60,549 nucleotides of DNA from Verrucomicrobiota bacterium (lineage in GTDB: Bacteria; Verrucomicrobiota; Verrucomicrobiia; Chthoniobacterales; UBA10450), in the NCBI GenBank assembly GCA_003218415.1, contig QHNK01000027.1:1-60549 (forward strand), given 5' to 3'. Each line of letters begins with the position of its first letter. Position 1 is the stretch's first letter. The notes below the pieces were generated by a model. That model was not told the origin of the DNA and searched no databases. It saw only the letters and a program-made list of their open reading frames with translations. Of this stretch, positions 31,401 to 40,061 are shown piece by piece. Position numbers and translations under genes: made by a program.

Positions 31401-31906
31401 CCACTGGAGAGCAGTTGCTCAAAGCGTTTCCTCGCCTCCGCCCAATCTTTTTTCAGAAACGGTATCTCCGCCAGGTTAAAGCGCGCATTCCAAAACTTCG
31501 GATCGATTCGGGCCGCCTCTTGCAATGCTGCTTCCGCTTTGTCGTAATTGCCTTGTCGCATCAGGATGACGCCGCGCAGATTCTTTGACGCGGCAAGATC
31601 AGGCTGACGAGCATCAATGGCGTCGAGTTGCTTTAGCGCCTCCGAAAATTTCTTGGCATCAAACGCGCGATACGCCGCGTTGTACATCTCCTCCAACTCG
31701 GCTTTGGTCGGGGCGACATTGTCCGCCGCAAATGAATTTGCTGCGAACGAGCCCATTACCAGCGCGGCCACCGCCGTCATCCCCCAGAGTCTCATGCGGT
31801 AGCGACTGAAGCTCTGTTCAGCGCGTCTGACAAGTGGAAAGTTGCTCCTCCGAATCGATTTTTCAGCGGCCTTCGGAAAAAGCGCCAACCGCCTTGATCG
31901 CCTCAT
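28478..31906 (-). CDS. TPR protein with duplicated TPR blocks, TM helix and novel C-terminal repeats
   Basis: 1142 aa; two ~190-aa homologous TPR blocks; Ser/Thr/Glu/Pro-rich linkers; TM GGLLLAAIIILAWVIVPVV; C-terminal tandem repeats. Confidence 0.85.
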   Translation of the reverse strand: MRRSRRLALFPKAAEKSIRRSNFPLVRRAEQSFSRYRMRLWGMTAVAALVMGSFAANSFAADNVAPTKAELEEMYNAAYRAFDAKKFSEALKQLDAIDARQPDLAASKNLRGVILMRQGNYDKAEAALQEAARIDPKFWNARFNLAEIPFLKKDWAEARKRFEQLLSSGESDLAKEASQLIQYKILLTYLQEGKGNMVDSMLAKLELSPDTPAVDYVKAAVALQQKNQSEAKDWISAAEKNYSPQLNKLFAESLYEVGWLEKPAGEGRPSLPLMTAAERSEKTKAAARSKFEQSQQALRQGDFATALKLIDEADQADPNKPATLNLRGEILMQQQQFDQAEAAFKKAARLDPKLREAQYNLAQIPFKKKDYAKARERFEGLNNRIPGGDKNQAAELIKFKIYMTLLLEGKESRAHAMMEEFQFTGDTPALYYAQAAWEYKHNNPEKAADWTSSANKIYSPALNTVFADAFYDVGWMQRPEGSTAPALAFDTTNVVAPQTEGGPAVEPSPIPDKVFAANKQGEVSNSETLALGPGLKGPNAGMEIASADATAGQPTSASSESTGETNSHPQQPASESSPVGGESTTAAQAVGAETPQAPSTSNEQNNQQLSVQTSPSEKSAVGPATANVSSSTIAGMASRRLAIAGGLLLAAIIILAWVIVPVVRRHAFNVPRHLRLEPPAERTAGGAAVFNPGVAPAQTSSVQDNGFVGGPRQVSVQLKPWKASLRHTAVPTGKLSGAFDRLKERRAKASRAPASREPDRELAPVAEPDFESVGTVVEQTPEISRPAILQAAEMATASATSEFAEVSTITPQKPDEISEDGEEVTFSTQEPSEFFGDAKESVLPSEEPSEETLSGAEFAWPAVEPATEFAVEPIAQEQPHEIIATATQFPLGEATTESVSDFPNAISTEPVFPQTTTPATMPETTQTPTAPITKAPATPVAKPQPPAATMQTSVQLTFSFEIAAMQLTPSFKMGVLKVRPISKLVTMRLPSPQRAQTALNLQVAFEIMKIQPVAGALGTIRVVPSQQQRPTLTGMPSFAVAGLQLVPNSETAPVQVTPSPQGRASVFITVPFQISTLEFSPSLEIASVILNSNSKQVVVQLPGAGPGPAEGAPMFEIANLELNESGDIAMVQLNLLGGPKRA

Positions 31907-31912
31907 GCTGGC

Positions 31913-32662
31913 TCAGTCATTGAGATTGGCCACGATCCGTAGACCTTCCAAAGTGAGGTGAGGACGAATCACGCCGATCTCTGGCAAGCGTCCCGCGATC
32001 AGGCGCGCGTAGCCGCCTGTCGCTACAACGTAAACCTTCTTGCGTCGAAACTGCTCTGCTCTGATTCGTGCAAGGATTTCCCGAACCAATCCACGATACC
32101 CAAACACGGCGCCAGACAGCATCGCCTCGATCGTCGATTTACCTACTGCGCGTCGCGGCTCTTTCAACGAAAGCCTGGGCAGAAGGGCCGTTCGTTGATA
32201 AAGAAAGTTCGTCATCGCTTCGAGTCCGGGCGCAATCACGCCGCCGGCGTAGGTGCGGCGCTCGGAAACGATATCGAAAGTTACCGCGGTTCCGAAATCC
32301 ACCACGATCGCGGGAAATCCATAAAGCTCCGCAACTGCCGCAGCGTTCGCCAGCCGGTCTGCGCCAATGGATTGCGGCTGGGGATAATCAATTCCTACGC
32401 CCAGCTTCAGCTTCCAATCCAGCCAAAGCACGTTTGCCTTTTTTTTAGCGGCGTTTGAGATCGCAGAGTTTTTTGCGGGCACCACCGACGAGACGACCAC
32501 CTTCCGCACCGTTCGTTGTGCAAGAAATCCGACGACCACGCTGCTTGAAAGTTTGCTCGTGGCGATCCGCGCGGGAGCCGAGACTCGCCTTGTCGATGCA
32601 AACGCAAACTTTGCATACGAGTTACTGATATCGATCAACAAATAATCGGAGTCACGCGCCAC
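31913..32662 (-). CDS. coaX: Type III pantothenate kinase
   Basis: 249 aa; LLIDISNSYAKFA; SIGADRLANAAAVAELYGFPAIVVDFGTAVTFDIVS; YAGGVIAPGLEAM. Confidence 0.94.
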   Translation of the reverse strand: MARDSDYLLIDISNSYAKFAFASTRRVSAPARIATSKLSSSVVVGFLAQRTVRKVVVSSVVPAKNSAISNAAKKKANVLWLDWKLKLGVGIDYPQPQSIGADRLANAAAVAELYGFPAIVVDFGTAVTFDIVSERRTYAGGVIAPGLEAMTNFLYQRTALLPRLSLKEPRRAVGKSTIEAMLSGAVFGYRGLVREILARIRAEQFRRKKVYVVATGGYARLIAGRLPEIGVIRPHLTLEGLRIVANLND

Positions 32663-32769
32663 GACTAAGATGCAGACACCGAACGCTAGGCTCAGTCAAG
32701 CCATCCGTCGCATGAGCCATTCGTCGCATGCGCGCTTGCGACGCTCCCGCCAACGCGTAGCCTCGATTT

Positions 32770-33756
32770 GTGAGAAGGTTGGTCCATCGCCCGCGCCGCT
32801 TGCGGCGCTCTCACGCTCTGCGAAATCTCGTCCGCGAGACACAATTGAGCGTTCACGATCTCATTCTCCCGCTGTTTGTAAGTGAAAAATTGGATCACCG
32901 CCGGCCGATCGCCAGCATGCCGGGGGTTTTTCAGTTGTCTGTGAAAGAGATCGCCGATGAAGCGCGCGCCGCTCAGGATCTTGGGCTACAAGCTGTCCTG
33001 CTTTTCGGCATCCCCGAACAGAAAGACGAACAGGCCACGGGCGCTTACGCAGAAAATGGGGTTATTCAAAAAGCGCTGCGGGCGATCAAATCAAAATGCC
33101 CCGATCTGGTTACCATCACCGACGTCTGCCTGTGCGAATACATGAGCCATGGCCACTGCGGCGTCACTCGGATTGATGGAGATCATTTCCACGTCCTCAA
33201 CGACGAGAGCGTCGAACTGTTGGTGAAAACGTCGCTTTCTCACGCAGCAGCAGGCGCAGACATGGTTGCGCCGAGCGACATGATGGATGGGCGCATTGGC
33301 GCGATTCGCGAGGCGCTCGATTCCGCAGGGTTCGATCAAACGGGGATCATTAGTTACGCCGCCAAGTTTGCGTCGGCGTTTTACGGGCCATTCCGGGAGG
33401 CCGCTGAAAGCCCGCCGCAGTTTGGCGATCGTCGTTCTTACCAGATGGATATCGCCAACGCGAATGAAGCGCTGCGCGAGGTAGCCCTCGATATCGATGA
33501 AGGAGCCGATATCGTGATGGTTAAACCCGCGTTGCCTTACCTCGATATCTTATGGCGCGTTCATGAGCGCTTTGGAAAACCGACTGCGGTCTATCATGTC
33601 AGCGGGGAGTATGCGATGGTCAAAGGCGCTGTCGAGAAAGCACTCTTGGATGAGCGCACCGCAGTCCTCGAGATCATGACTGCGCTCAAACGCGCCGGCG
33701 CGGACATTGTTGTCACCTATTGGGCACGCGAACTTGCGAAATGGCTGCGGGGATGA
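32770..33756 (+). CDS. hemB: Delta-aminolevulinic acid dehydratase (porphobilinogen synthase)
   Basis: ITDVCLCEYMSHGHCG (zinc-type cysteines); MVAPSDMMDGRIGAIREALD; SYAAKFASAFYGPFREAA. GTG start. Confidence 0.97.
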   Translation: MRRLVHRPRRLRRSHALRNLVRETQLSVHDLILPLFVSEKLDHRRPIASMPGVFQLSVKEIADEARAAQDLGLQAVLLFGIPEQKDEQATGAYAENGVIQKALRAIKSKCPDLVTITDVCLCEYMSHGHCGVTRIDGDHFHVLNDESVELLVKTSLSHAAAGADMVAPSDMMDGRIGAIREALDSAGFDQTGIISYAAKFASAFYGPFREAAESPPQFGDRRSYQMDIANANEALREVALDIDEGADIVMVKPALPYLDILWRVHERFGKPTAVYHVSGEYAMVKGAVEKALLDERTAVLEIMTALKRAGADIVVTYWARELAKWLRG

Positions 33757-34454
33757 CAAGCCGCAACGGCGAAACAGATCAACACGCCCGGCTGAAGCGG
33801 CTCGCATTTCTGTGGGCGCAGGCGCAGGGATTTTCCGTATGCGCAATGGAAGTGAGTTTGCCAAAATGCCGGTATCGGGCCGACCTCGCCGCGTGTCGAC
33901 CGCAGCCGAAACAGATTGGAACGACTGCGATCTTCGAATGCAAACAAGTGCTTTGCGATTTGCGACGAGACAATTGCCGCACTGATGCGGCGCGGCAGCG
34001 ACTCGAAGCAATCTGTAAACGTCGCCAAATTCTCGAAACGCGCTTGCGCGTACATTATCCGAGCCTGCGGAGTGCTGATGCGCTCTTCCCCGAATTGGAC
34101 TCGCAAAGCTTCGCTGCGATCGGTCACCGCGGTTACGCGCGCCTCATAGGTGAGCTGCGCACATTGCAAAATCGGCTCTACGATTGCACCAAGTTCGACA
34201 AATTAATTCGCTACCGCTGCGCGAATTTGTTTTTCCTTGTCCTGCCTGAGGAGTTATTCCGCGATCCGGAAATCCCGGTTGGCTGGGGCGCGCTTGTTGA
34301 ATCCAATGGCGCCCTCACACTCGCGCGTAAACCAATCTGGCGCGAAAATACACAAGAGGATCGCATTCGCCTTTTGCACCGAATCGCCGTGGCGGGAACG
34401 CGAGCCCTGAATCGAAACCTGCATGATCCCGGCGTCTTCCTGCAGCCGCTCTAG
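33753..34454 (+). CDS. Uncharacterised protein, candidate PD-(D/E)XK nuclease-like fold
   Basis: ATG at 33753 overlaps the hemB TGA (ATGA). HARLKRLAFLWAQAQGFSVCAMEVSLPKCRYRADLAACRP...TTAIFECKQ fits E...D...ExK. Confidence 0.6.
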   Translation: MTSRNGETDQHARLKRLAFLWAQAQGFSVCAMEVSLPKCRYRADLAACRPQPKQIGTTAIFECKQVLCDLRRDNCRTDAARQRLEAICKRRQILETRLRVHYPSLRSADALFPELDSQSFAAIGHRGYARLIGELRTLQNRLYDCTKFDKLIRYRCANLFFLVLPEELFRDPEIPVGWGALVESNGALTLARKPIWRENTQEDRIRLLHRIAVAGTRALNRNLHDPGVFLQPL

Positions 34455-35983
34455 ACGGGCACAAGCAGATTGTGCCCAGTCATCTCCTTTGGCTGCGGCA
34501 GGTCGAGTAGGAACAATAACGTGGGCGCGACATCGGCCAGGATTCCGTCTTCGCAGCGGAATTCTGCCGCATCTTTGGCAACATAAATAAAGTGAACGAG
34601 ATAGTTCGTGTGCGCGGTGTTCGGCGAACCGTCGGGGTTGCGCATCTGCTCGCAATTTCCGTGGTCCGCCGTGACCAAAGCCTTCCCGTCGACCTCGAGA
34701 AGTTTTGAAATGATGCGCGCGCAACATGCGTCCACGGCCTCCACTGCTCTTATGCCCGCTTCGATGACGCCGGTGTGGCCGACCATGTCGGGATTGGCAA
34801 AGTTGAGGATGATGAGATCGTAGTTCGCCATGCGCGCCAGCAGTTCATCGGTCACTTCGAAGGCGCTCATCTCCGGTTTCAGGTCGTAGGTGGCGACCTT
34901 TGGCGAGGGAATCAGTTTGCGGTCTTCGCCGGGAAACGGTTTCTCGATTCCGCCGTTAAAAAAGTAAGTTACATGCGCGTATTTCTCCGTCTCGGCCATG
35001 CGCAGTTGCGATTTGCCAGCCGCGCTCACCACTTTGCCTAGGATATTGGGAAGCTCTTCCGACGGAAAAACAAACGGCGAAGAAAAACGGACATCATACT
35101 CGGTGAAGCTGACGAAATGGACTTGCGGCCATACTTCGCGGTCAAACCCATCGAAATCCTTCAGTAGAAACGCTTGCGAGAGCTGGCGCGCGCGGTCAGC
35201 ACGAAAATTGAAAAACAAAACTGAGTCGCCATCGCGCACGCGCTGTTCATTGGCGTGCGAGAAAATCAACGGCGGCATGAATTCATCTGTCTTTCCAAGC
35301 GAGTATTGTCGATCTACTGCGGTTGAAGGCGATGAATTGCAGATTTCACCGCGACCGAGAACAATGGCGTCCCACGCTTTTTTCGTGCGGTCCCACCGGC
35401 GGTCCCGATCCATCGCGAAATAGCGGCCCACGACTGTGACGAGCCGCCCGCCGCTTTTCTGAAGTTTCTCTTCGCACGTTTTCAAAAAGGCCGCCCCGCC
35501 GGTGGGAGAAGTGTCGCGCCCGTCGGTGAACGCGTGGACGAGAATCTCTCTGACGCCTGCTGCGTGCGCCGCGTTCGCCAGCGCGACCATGTGCGAATAA
35601 TGGCTATGCACGCCGCCGTCCGAAACCAGCCCTAACAAATGAAGCCGATGACCACGCGCGCCTGCAAAGGTCTCCTGTAATACTCTGTTGCGCGTTAGTT
35701 CACCTTCCTCGATCGCCTTGTTAATTCGCGTCAGGTCTTGATAAACGATTCTACCCGCTCCCAGGTTAAGGTGGCCAACTTCCGAGTTGCCCATCTGGCC
35801 AGCGGGGAGCCCGACATCTTCTCCGCTCGCGCTTAGCTTGCTGCATGGATAATCGCGATAGAGTTGGTCGTGAAACGGCGTTCGCGCGAGCAAAGTCGCA
35901 TCGCCATTCTCTTCACGCTTTTCTTTCCCGCCCGGATTAATCCCCCAGCCGTCGCGAATGATGAGCATCACCGGGCCAGCCAT
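34451..35983 (-). CDS. gpmI: 2,3-bisphosphoglycerate-independent phosphoglycerate mutase
   Basis: MAGPVMLIIRDGWGINP; GNSEVGHLNLGAGRIVYQDLTRIN; FTDGRDTSP; LVTADHGNCEQM. Confidence 0.97.
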   Translation of the reverse strand: MAGPVMLIIRDGWGINPGGKEKREENGDATLLARTPFHDQLYRDYPCSKLSASGEDVGLPAGQMGNSEVGHLNLGAGRIVYQDLTRINKAIEEGELTRNRVLQETFAGARGHRLHLLGLVSDGGVHSHYSHMVALANAAHAAGVREILVHAFTDGRDTSPTGGAAFLKTCEEKLQKSGGRLVTVVGRYFAMDRDRRWDRTKKAWDAIVLGRGEICNSSPSTAVDRQYSLGKTDEFMPPLIFSHANEQRVRDGDSVLFFNFRADRARQLSQAFLLKDFDGFDREVWPQVHFVSFTEYDVRFSSPFVFPSEELPNILGKVVSAAGKSQLRMAETEKYAHVTYFFNGGIEKPFPGEDRKLIPSPKVATYDLKPEMSAFEVTDELLARMANYDLIILNFANPDMVGHTGVIEAGIRAVEAVDACCARIISKLLEVDGKALVTADHGNCEQMRNPDGSPNTAHTNYLVHFIYVAKDAAEFRCEDGILADVAPTLLFLLDLPQPKEMTGHNLLVPV

Positions 35984-36077
35984 ACATCGCGCACTTTGCC
36001 GATGAATGAGAACACGACAAGCGGTTTCACGAGGTTGCGGATTGACAATGCGAAACACGCGCGCCTAGATCGGCTTC

Positions 36078-37340
36078 GTGAAATGGCGCAATCAGTTGCT
36101 GGCGTTTTTTTGTCTCCTCGTCTTTGCCGGACTAGGCGTTCTTTATTTTCAACACTGGGTCTTCCGGAAGCCGTTCGGAATTATTTTGTTTATCGGCGAA
36201 GGACTCGCGCCGGATCGATTGGCCCCGACGCGCGCTTACTCGGGAGGCGCAGGCACACGCCTAAGCCTGGATTCGATGCCTCGTATGGCTTTGCTGACGA
36301 ATTACTCGAAAGATTTCGCTGCTCCAGACTCGGCGGCTGCCGCCACGGCAATTGCGACCGGTACGAGGGGGCCTAACGGCGCAATCGCGATCAATGGCGA
36401 TAAAAAACCCATACCGAGCATCATTGAGTTAGCTCGCGAATATGGACGCGCCACTGGCCTCGTGACAGACACAAAATTGACCGATCCGACAAGCGCTGCT
36501 TTTTATGCGCATCCGGTCGATCCGAACGATATCGAGAAGATTGCGGCTGAGTTCGTCGATGGAGGAAAGATCGATATCGCGATGGGAGGCGGCGCGTCGC
36601 AATTTCTTCCCGCTGCAAAAGGGGGCGAGAGACAGGACAGACGCGATCTTTTGCTCGAGCTCCGCGGCAACGGTTTTGATATCGTTCGTACCCGAGCCGA
36701 GTTGGAGGCGATCCCGGCCTGGCGCCGGCCGAAGCTTTTTGGCGCTTTTAACAATGCGGAGCTCGCGTTCGCAAATCAGGTCGAAGAGCGCGGCCAGCAA
36801 CCGAATCTTTCGGACATGGTGCAGCGAGCGATCCAACTGCTGCAATATAACGCCGGCGGATACCTGCTCGTGGTTGACGCCGGCCTGATGCGGAAAGCGG
36901 CCCAGGAAAACAACGCCGAACGGACGCTCGTGCAAACGCTTGAATTAGATCGCGCAGTCGCCCTTGCGCGACGCTACGCGGGACAAAAGTCGACGATCAT
37001 TGTCTGCGGCGATGTCGCGATTGGTGGAATGAATTTGAATGGTTTCCCATTTCGACAAGATAGCGGCATTGCGTTACTTGGGCTCAATTCTGCGGGCCAG
37101 CCCTGGATTACCTGGGCGACCGGCCCGCACGGCACAAGGTCTTACGGCGCAGCGAACGTTCCGGATAACAAGCAGAATGAACCACCGGCAGAAAATCTGG
37201 AACCGGCCGCACTGTTCACAAAATCGGCGCTCCCCACCGTGGACGACGTCGTCGTGTTTGGCAGCGGCCCCGGGACTGATGTGCTTCAAGGGGTGGTCGA
37301 TAGCACGGCAGTTTTCAAGGTACTTCGCGGTGAGCTCTGA
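36078..37340 (+). CDS. Alkaline phosphatase family protein, probably with a degenerate metal site
   Basis: GIILFIGEGLAPDRL; DFAAPDSAAAATAIATGTRGPNGAI; ATGLVTDTKLTDPTSAAFYAH; KIDIAMGGGASQFLP. Confidence 0.85.
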   Translation: MKWRNQLLAFFCLLVFAGLGVLYFQHWVFRKPFGIILFIGEGLAPDRLAPTRAYSGGAGTRLSLDSMPRMALLTNYSKDFAAPDSAAAATAIATGTRGPNGAIAINGDKKPIPSIIELAREYGRATGLVTDTKLTDPTSAAFYAHPVDPNDIEKIAAEFVDGGKIDIAMGGGASQFLPAAKGGERQDRRDLLLELRGNGFDIVRTRAELEAIPAWRRPKLFGAFNNAELAFANQVEERGQQPNLSDMVQRAIQLLQYNAGGYLLVVDAGLMRKAAQENNAERTLVQTLELDRAVALARRYAGQKSTIIVCGDVAIGGMNLNGFPFRQDSGIALLGLNSAGQPWITWATGPHGTRSYGAANVPDNKQNEPPAENLEPAALFTKSALPTVDDVVVFGSGPGTDVLQGVVDSTAVFKVLRGEL

Positions 37341-37452
37341 GAGCCAGGCTTCATCGCGCTCACAATTCTGCCCCACAGTCGGCTGGATCCTCAGACATTT
37401 CCGACGAAACAAATAACTCCAATATTGATTTTGTCGGCGAGTTAAGAGACAC

Positions 37453-39399
37453 TTGGCGCTCAAACCAATGCAGCTCCTCAGCGCATTTTCACGACCGCAG
37501 ACCGTCCCCGCCGTGCCTAAAGCCGCGCCGAAAAAGACGCTTTGGATTCTCAATAGTTGGCGCGACCTGATTCTGTACGTCGGCACACCGCTTTTTCTGG
37601 TGCCGATGTTTTTGCTGGCGCAGGCGCGCTGGAGCGCACAAGACATTTACATTTTCGTGGCTGCGTTTGGCGCCATGGGCCACCATCTGCCGGGAATGAT
37701 CCGCGCGTACGGCGATCGCGCGCTGTTCAGACGTTTTCGCTGGCGCTTTATTTTTGCGCCGATTTTTCTGCTCTCGATTTGCGTCGCTTTTTACTGGTGG
37801 GACCTCAAGGGGATCGTTCTGATCGTTTTCTTCTGGGGTGTCTGGCATGGGATGATGCAGACCTACGGTTTCTGTCGAATCTACGACGCGAAGACGGGCT
37901 CCTTCGCCGCGCTGACGCGCCGGCTCGACTTTGCGACCTGTGCCATCTGGTTTGCGACGGCGGTGCTGCTTTCGCCGCAACGCATGGCCGACACGCTCGA
38001 AACGTATTACGCCAGTGGCGGATCATTCATTCAGCCCGGGCTCCTGCACAACGCGCAGCAAGTCGTCCTGGCCATCGCCATTGCAGTAGCCGTTTTGTTC
38101 CTGTTCAATTTTTCCCGGATGTGGGCGGAAGGGAAACGTCCCAATCCGGTGAAGCTGGCGCTGTTGGCCACGACCATCGCTTTCTGGTGGTATTGCAATA
38201 ACGGCGTCACCAACATTCTGGCCGGCATCGCTCTGTTCGAAGTCTATCACGATGTGCAGTACCTCTCGCTGGTCTGGATTTACAATCGCAGCCGTGTGGA
38301 AAAGGACAGTTCCATCGGCGGTTTTATGCGCTTTGTTTTTCGAAGAAGCGGTTCGCTGATCGGTCTCTACGTCGGGCTGGTTTTTGCCTACGGTTCCCTT
38401 GGCTATTTCAATACCCGTCTCGAAGTCGAGACGATAAAGCGTGTGCTCACCGGCGTAGTGGCGGCGTCGGGTCTTCTTCATTTTTATTACGACGGATTCA
38501 TCTGGAAAGTGCGCGATCGCTCCATGCGCGAGCATCTCGGTTTGGCCGGAGGAACCGCAACTGCGACATCACGCGAATTTCTGCCTAGCTGGGTGCTGCA
38601 TGGATTAAAATGGGTAGCGGTATTTGTGATTCCACTCGGTGCGCTCTGGATCGGGCAAACGTGGAGCAAAACGCCGGAAGTGGAACGAGAAGCATGGATC
38701 GCGTCGGACTTACCCAACAGCGCTCGTGCTCATTGGAAGTACGCCTTTAGTTTGCACAACGCGGATCGTCTCGATGACGCAGCAGAGCAATACCGCATTG
38801 CGCTCCATCTCGATCCGAATCAGAAGGAACCGCATTTCGGCCTCGGCCAGGTTCTCGTTGCGCAATCGCAATTGAGTGAAGGACGCGCCGAATTGGAGGA
38901 AGCTTTACGCGGTGACCCGCGCAACGGCGAAGTTCATTCCGAATATGGATGCGTTCTGGAACGGCTCGGCCAGAAAGACGAAGCCAGCAGCGAGCACGCA
39001 ACTGCCACGCGGCTCGCGCCGAAATCCGGGCGGGTTCATTACGAATACGCGATGTTCCTTTTCCGGGACGGCAAGATGGATCAAGCCATCCCGGAATTTC
39101 AGGCTGCGCTCAAACACAACCCGAACCACCCTGAAGCGCATTATCATCTCGGCAGAGCACTCTTTGTGAAAGGCGACTTTGAAGGCGCGAAAGTGCATTA
39201 TCTGGAGACCGCGCGCCTCGATCCCAAGGCGCCGGTGCACAACGGCCTGGGCGCTGTTTATTTCCGATTGGGGCAAACTTCGGAAGCGATTGCCCAGTTT
39301 AAGGAAGCGCTGCGTTTACATCCTGATGACGCAGAAGCCGCGGAAAACCTTCGCTTCGCGCTGGCCACGGGCACACCCAGCGATTCCGCGCCGCGCTGA
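37453..39399 (+). CDS. Polytopic membrane protein with His motifs plus C-terminal TPR repeats
   Basis: 648 aa; motifs MGHHLPGMIRAY, VWHGMMQTYGFCRIYD, EVYHDVQYLSLVW, LLHFYYDGFIWKVRD, then TPRs from about residue 430. Confidence 0.85.
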   Translation: MALKPMQLLSAFSRPQTVPAVPKAAPKKTLWILNSWRDLILYVGTPLFLVPMFLLAQARWSAQDIYIFVAAFGAMGHHLPGMIRAYGDRALFRRFRWRFIFAPIFLLSICVAFYWWDLKGIVLIVFFWGVWHGMMQTYGFCRIYDAKTGSFAALTRRLDFATCAIWFATAVLLSPQRMADTLETYYASGGSFIQPGLLHNAQQVVLAIAIAVAVLFLFNFSRMWAEGKRPNPVKLALLATTIAFWWYCNNGVTNILAGIALFEVYHDVQYLSLVWIYNRSRVEKDSSIGGFMRFVFRRSGSLIGLYVGLVFAYGSLGYFNTRLEVETIKRVLTGVVAASGLLHFYYDGFIWKVRDRSMREHLGLAGGTATATSREFLPSWVLHGLKWVAVFVIPLGALWIGQTWSKTPEVEREAWIASDLPNSARAHWKYAFSLHNADRLDDAAEQYRIALHLDPNQKEPHFGLGQVLVAQSQLSEGRAELEEALRGDPRNGEVHSEYGCVLERLGQKDEASSEHATATRLAPKSGRVHYEYAMFLFRDGKMDQAIPEFQAALKHNPNHPEAHYHLGRALFVKGDFEGAKVHYLETARLDPKAPVHNGLGAVYFRLGQTSEAIAQFKEALRLHPDDAEAAENLRFALATGTPSDSAPR

Positions 39400-39491
39400 A
39401 ACCGATCATCGCCTGCTTGTCACGTCGAACCGCGAAATGACAACAAAGCGATCCTTCCGCCCGCGGCCTTGCTCCGGCCGCAATGAGTCAA

Positions 39492-39788
39492 TTAGTGGCC
39501 TATCACGCGAACAGACGGGTCCTGCCGCAATATGTCCGCCGCTGTACCGCGGCCTGTCTGGTTGATCTGACGCCGATCCCATTCGGATAACGCACTAAAG
39601 CTTGGCGTCCCGATTGGGCTGATCTTGATTTTCTGCGGAATCCGGGAACCCAATACCCAAACGTACGCATAGCGCTCGCCCTGCGGTGGCACCTGCTCAT
39701 GCCGCTGCGGGCCCGCGAATGCAGCGCTTGCGACAACGGACGCTATCACCAAAACGACCGTTGACTTTATCATGCCTGATATTTTCAT
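39492..39788 (-). CDS. Small secreted hypothetical protein
   Basis: 98 aa; signal peptide MIKSTVVLVIASVVASAAFAG; no recognised domain. Confidence 0.5.
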   Translation of the reverse strand: MKISGMIKSTVVLVIASVVASAAFAGPQRHEQVPPQGERYAYVWVLGSRIPQKIKISPIGTPSFSALSEWDRRQINQTGRGTAADILRQDPSVRVIGH

Positions 39789-40061
39789 AATTTTGAGAAC
39801 CTCTCTCTAAGTATTCATCCCATTTAACCCTGAGGACAAGGGCAAGTTTCGGACAGGATTCATCTTGCCCGCAAATCACCAGCCTTCGCCTGCTAAGGCG
39901 CGGCAGGCCCGAATTAGCGGGAAAAAAACGCAGCTTCAATTCTTTGATTCCATTTGCGTGATTTGCGTGATTCTCGGGTCAGTCTCAAAGGGCTGAAGTA
40001 ATACGAAAAATTTGACGATTTTCCTCATGCGCTGAAGTTTCTCGCCTCGTTTCCTTCTTGT

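Noticed and set aside
37489-38535. Minus-strand ORFs of 163 and 170 aa opposite the His-motif/TPR gene
   Set aside because: Antisense shadows of a well-supported 648-aa gene.
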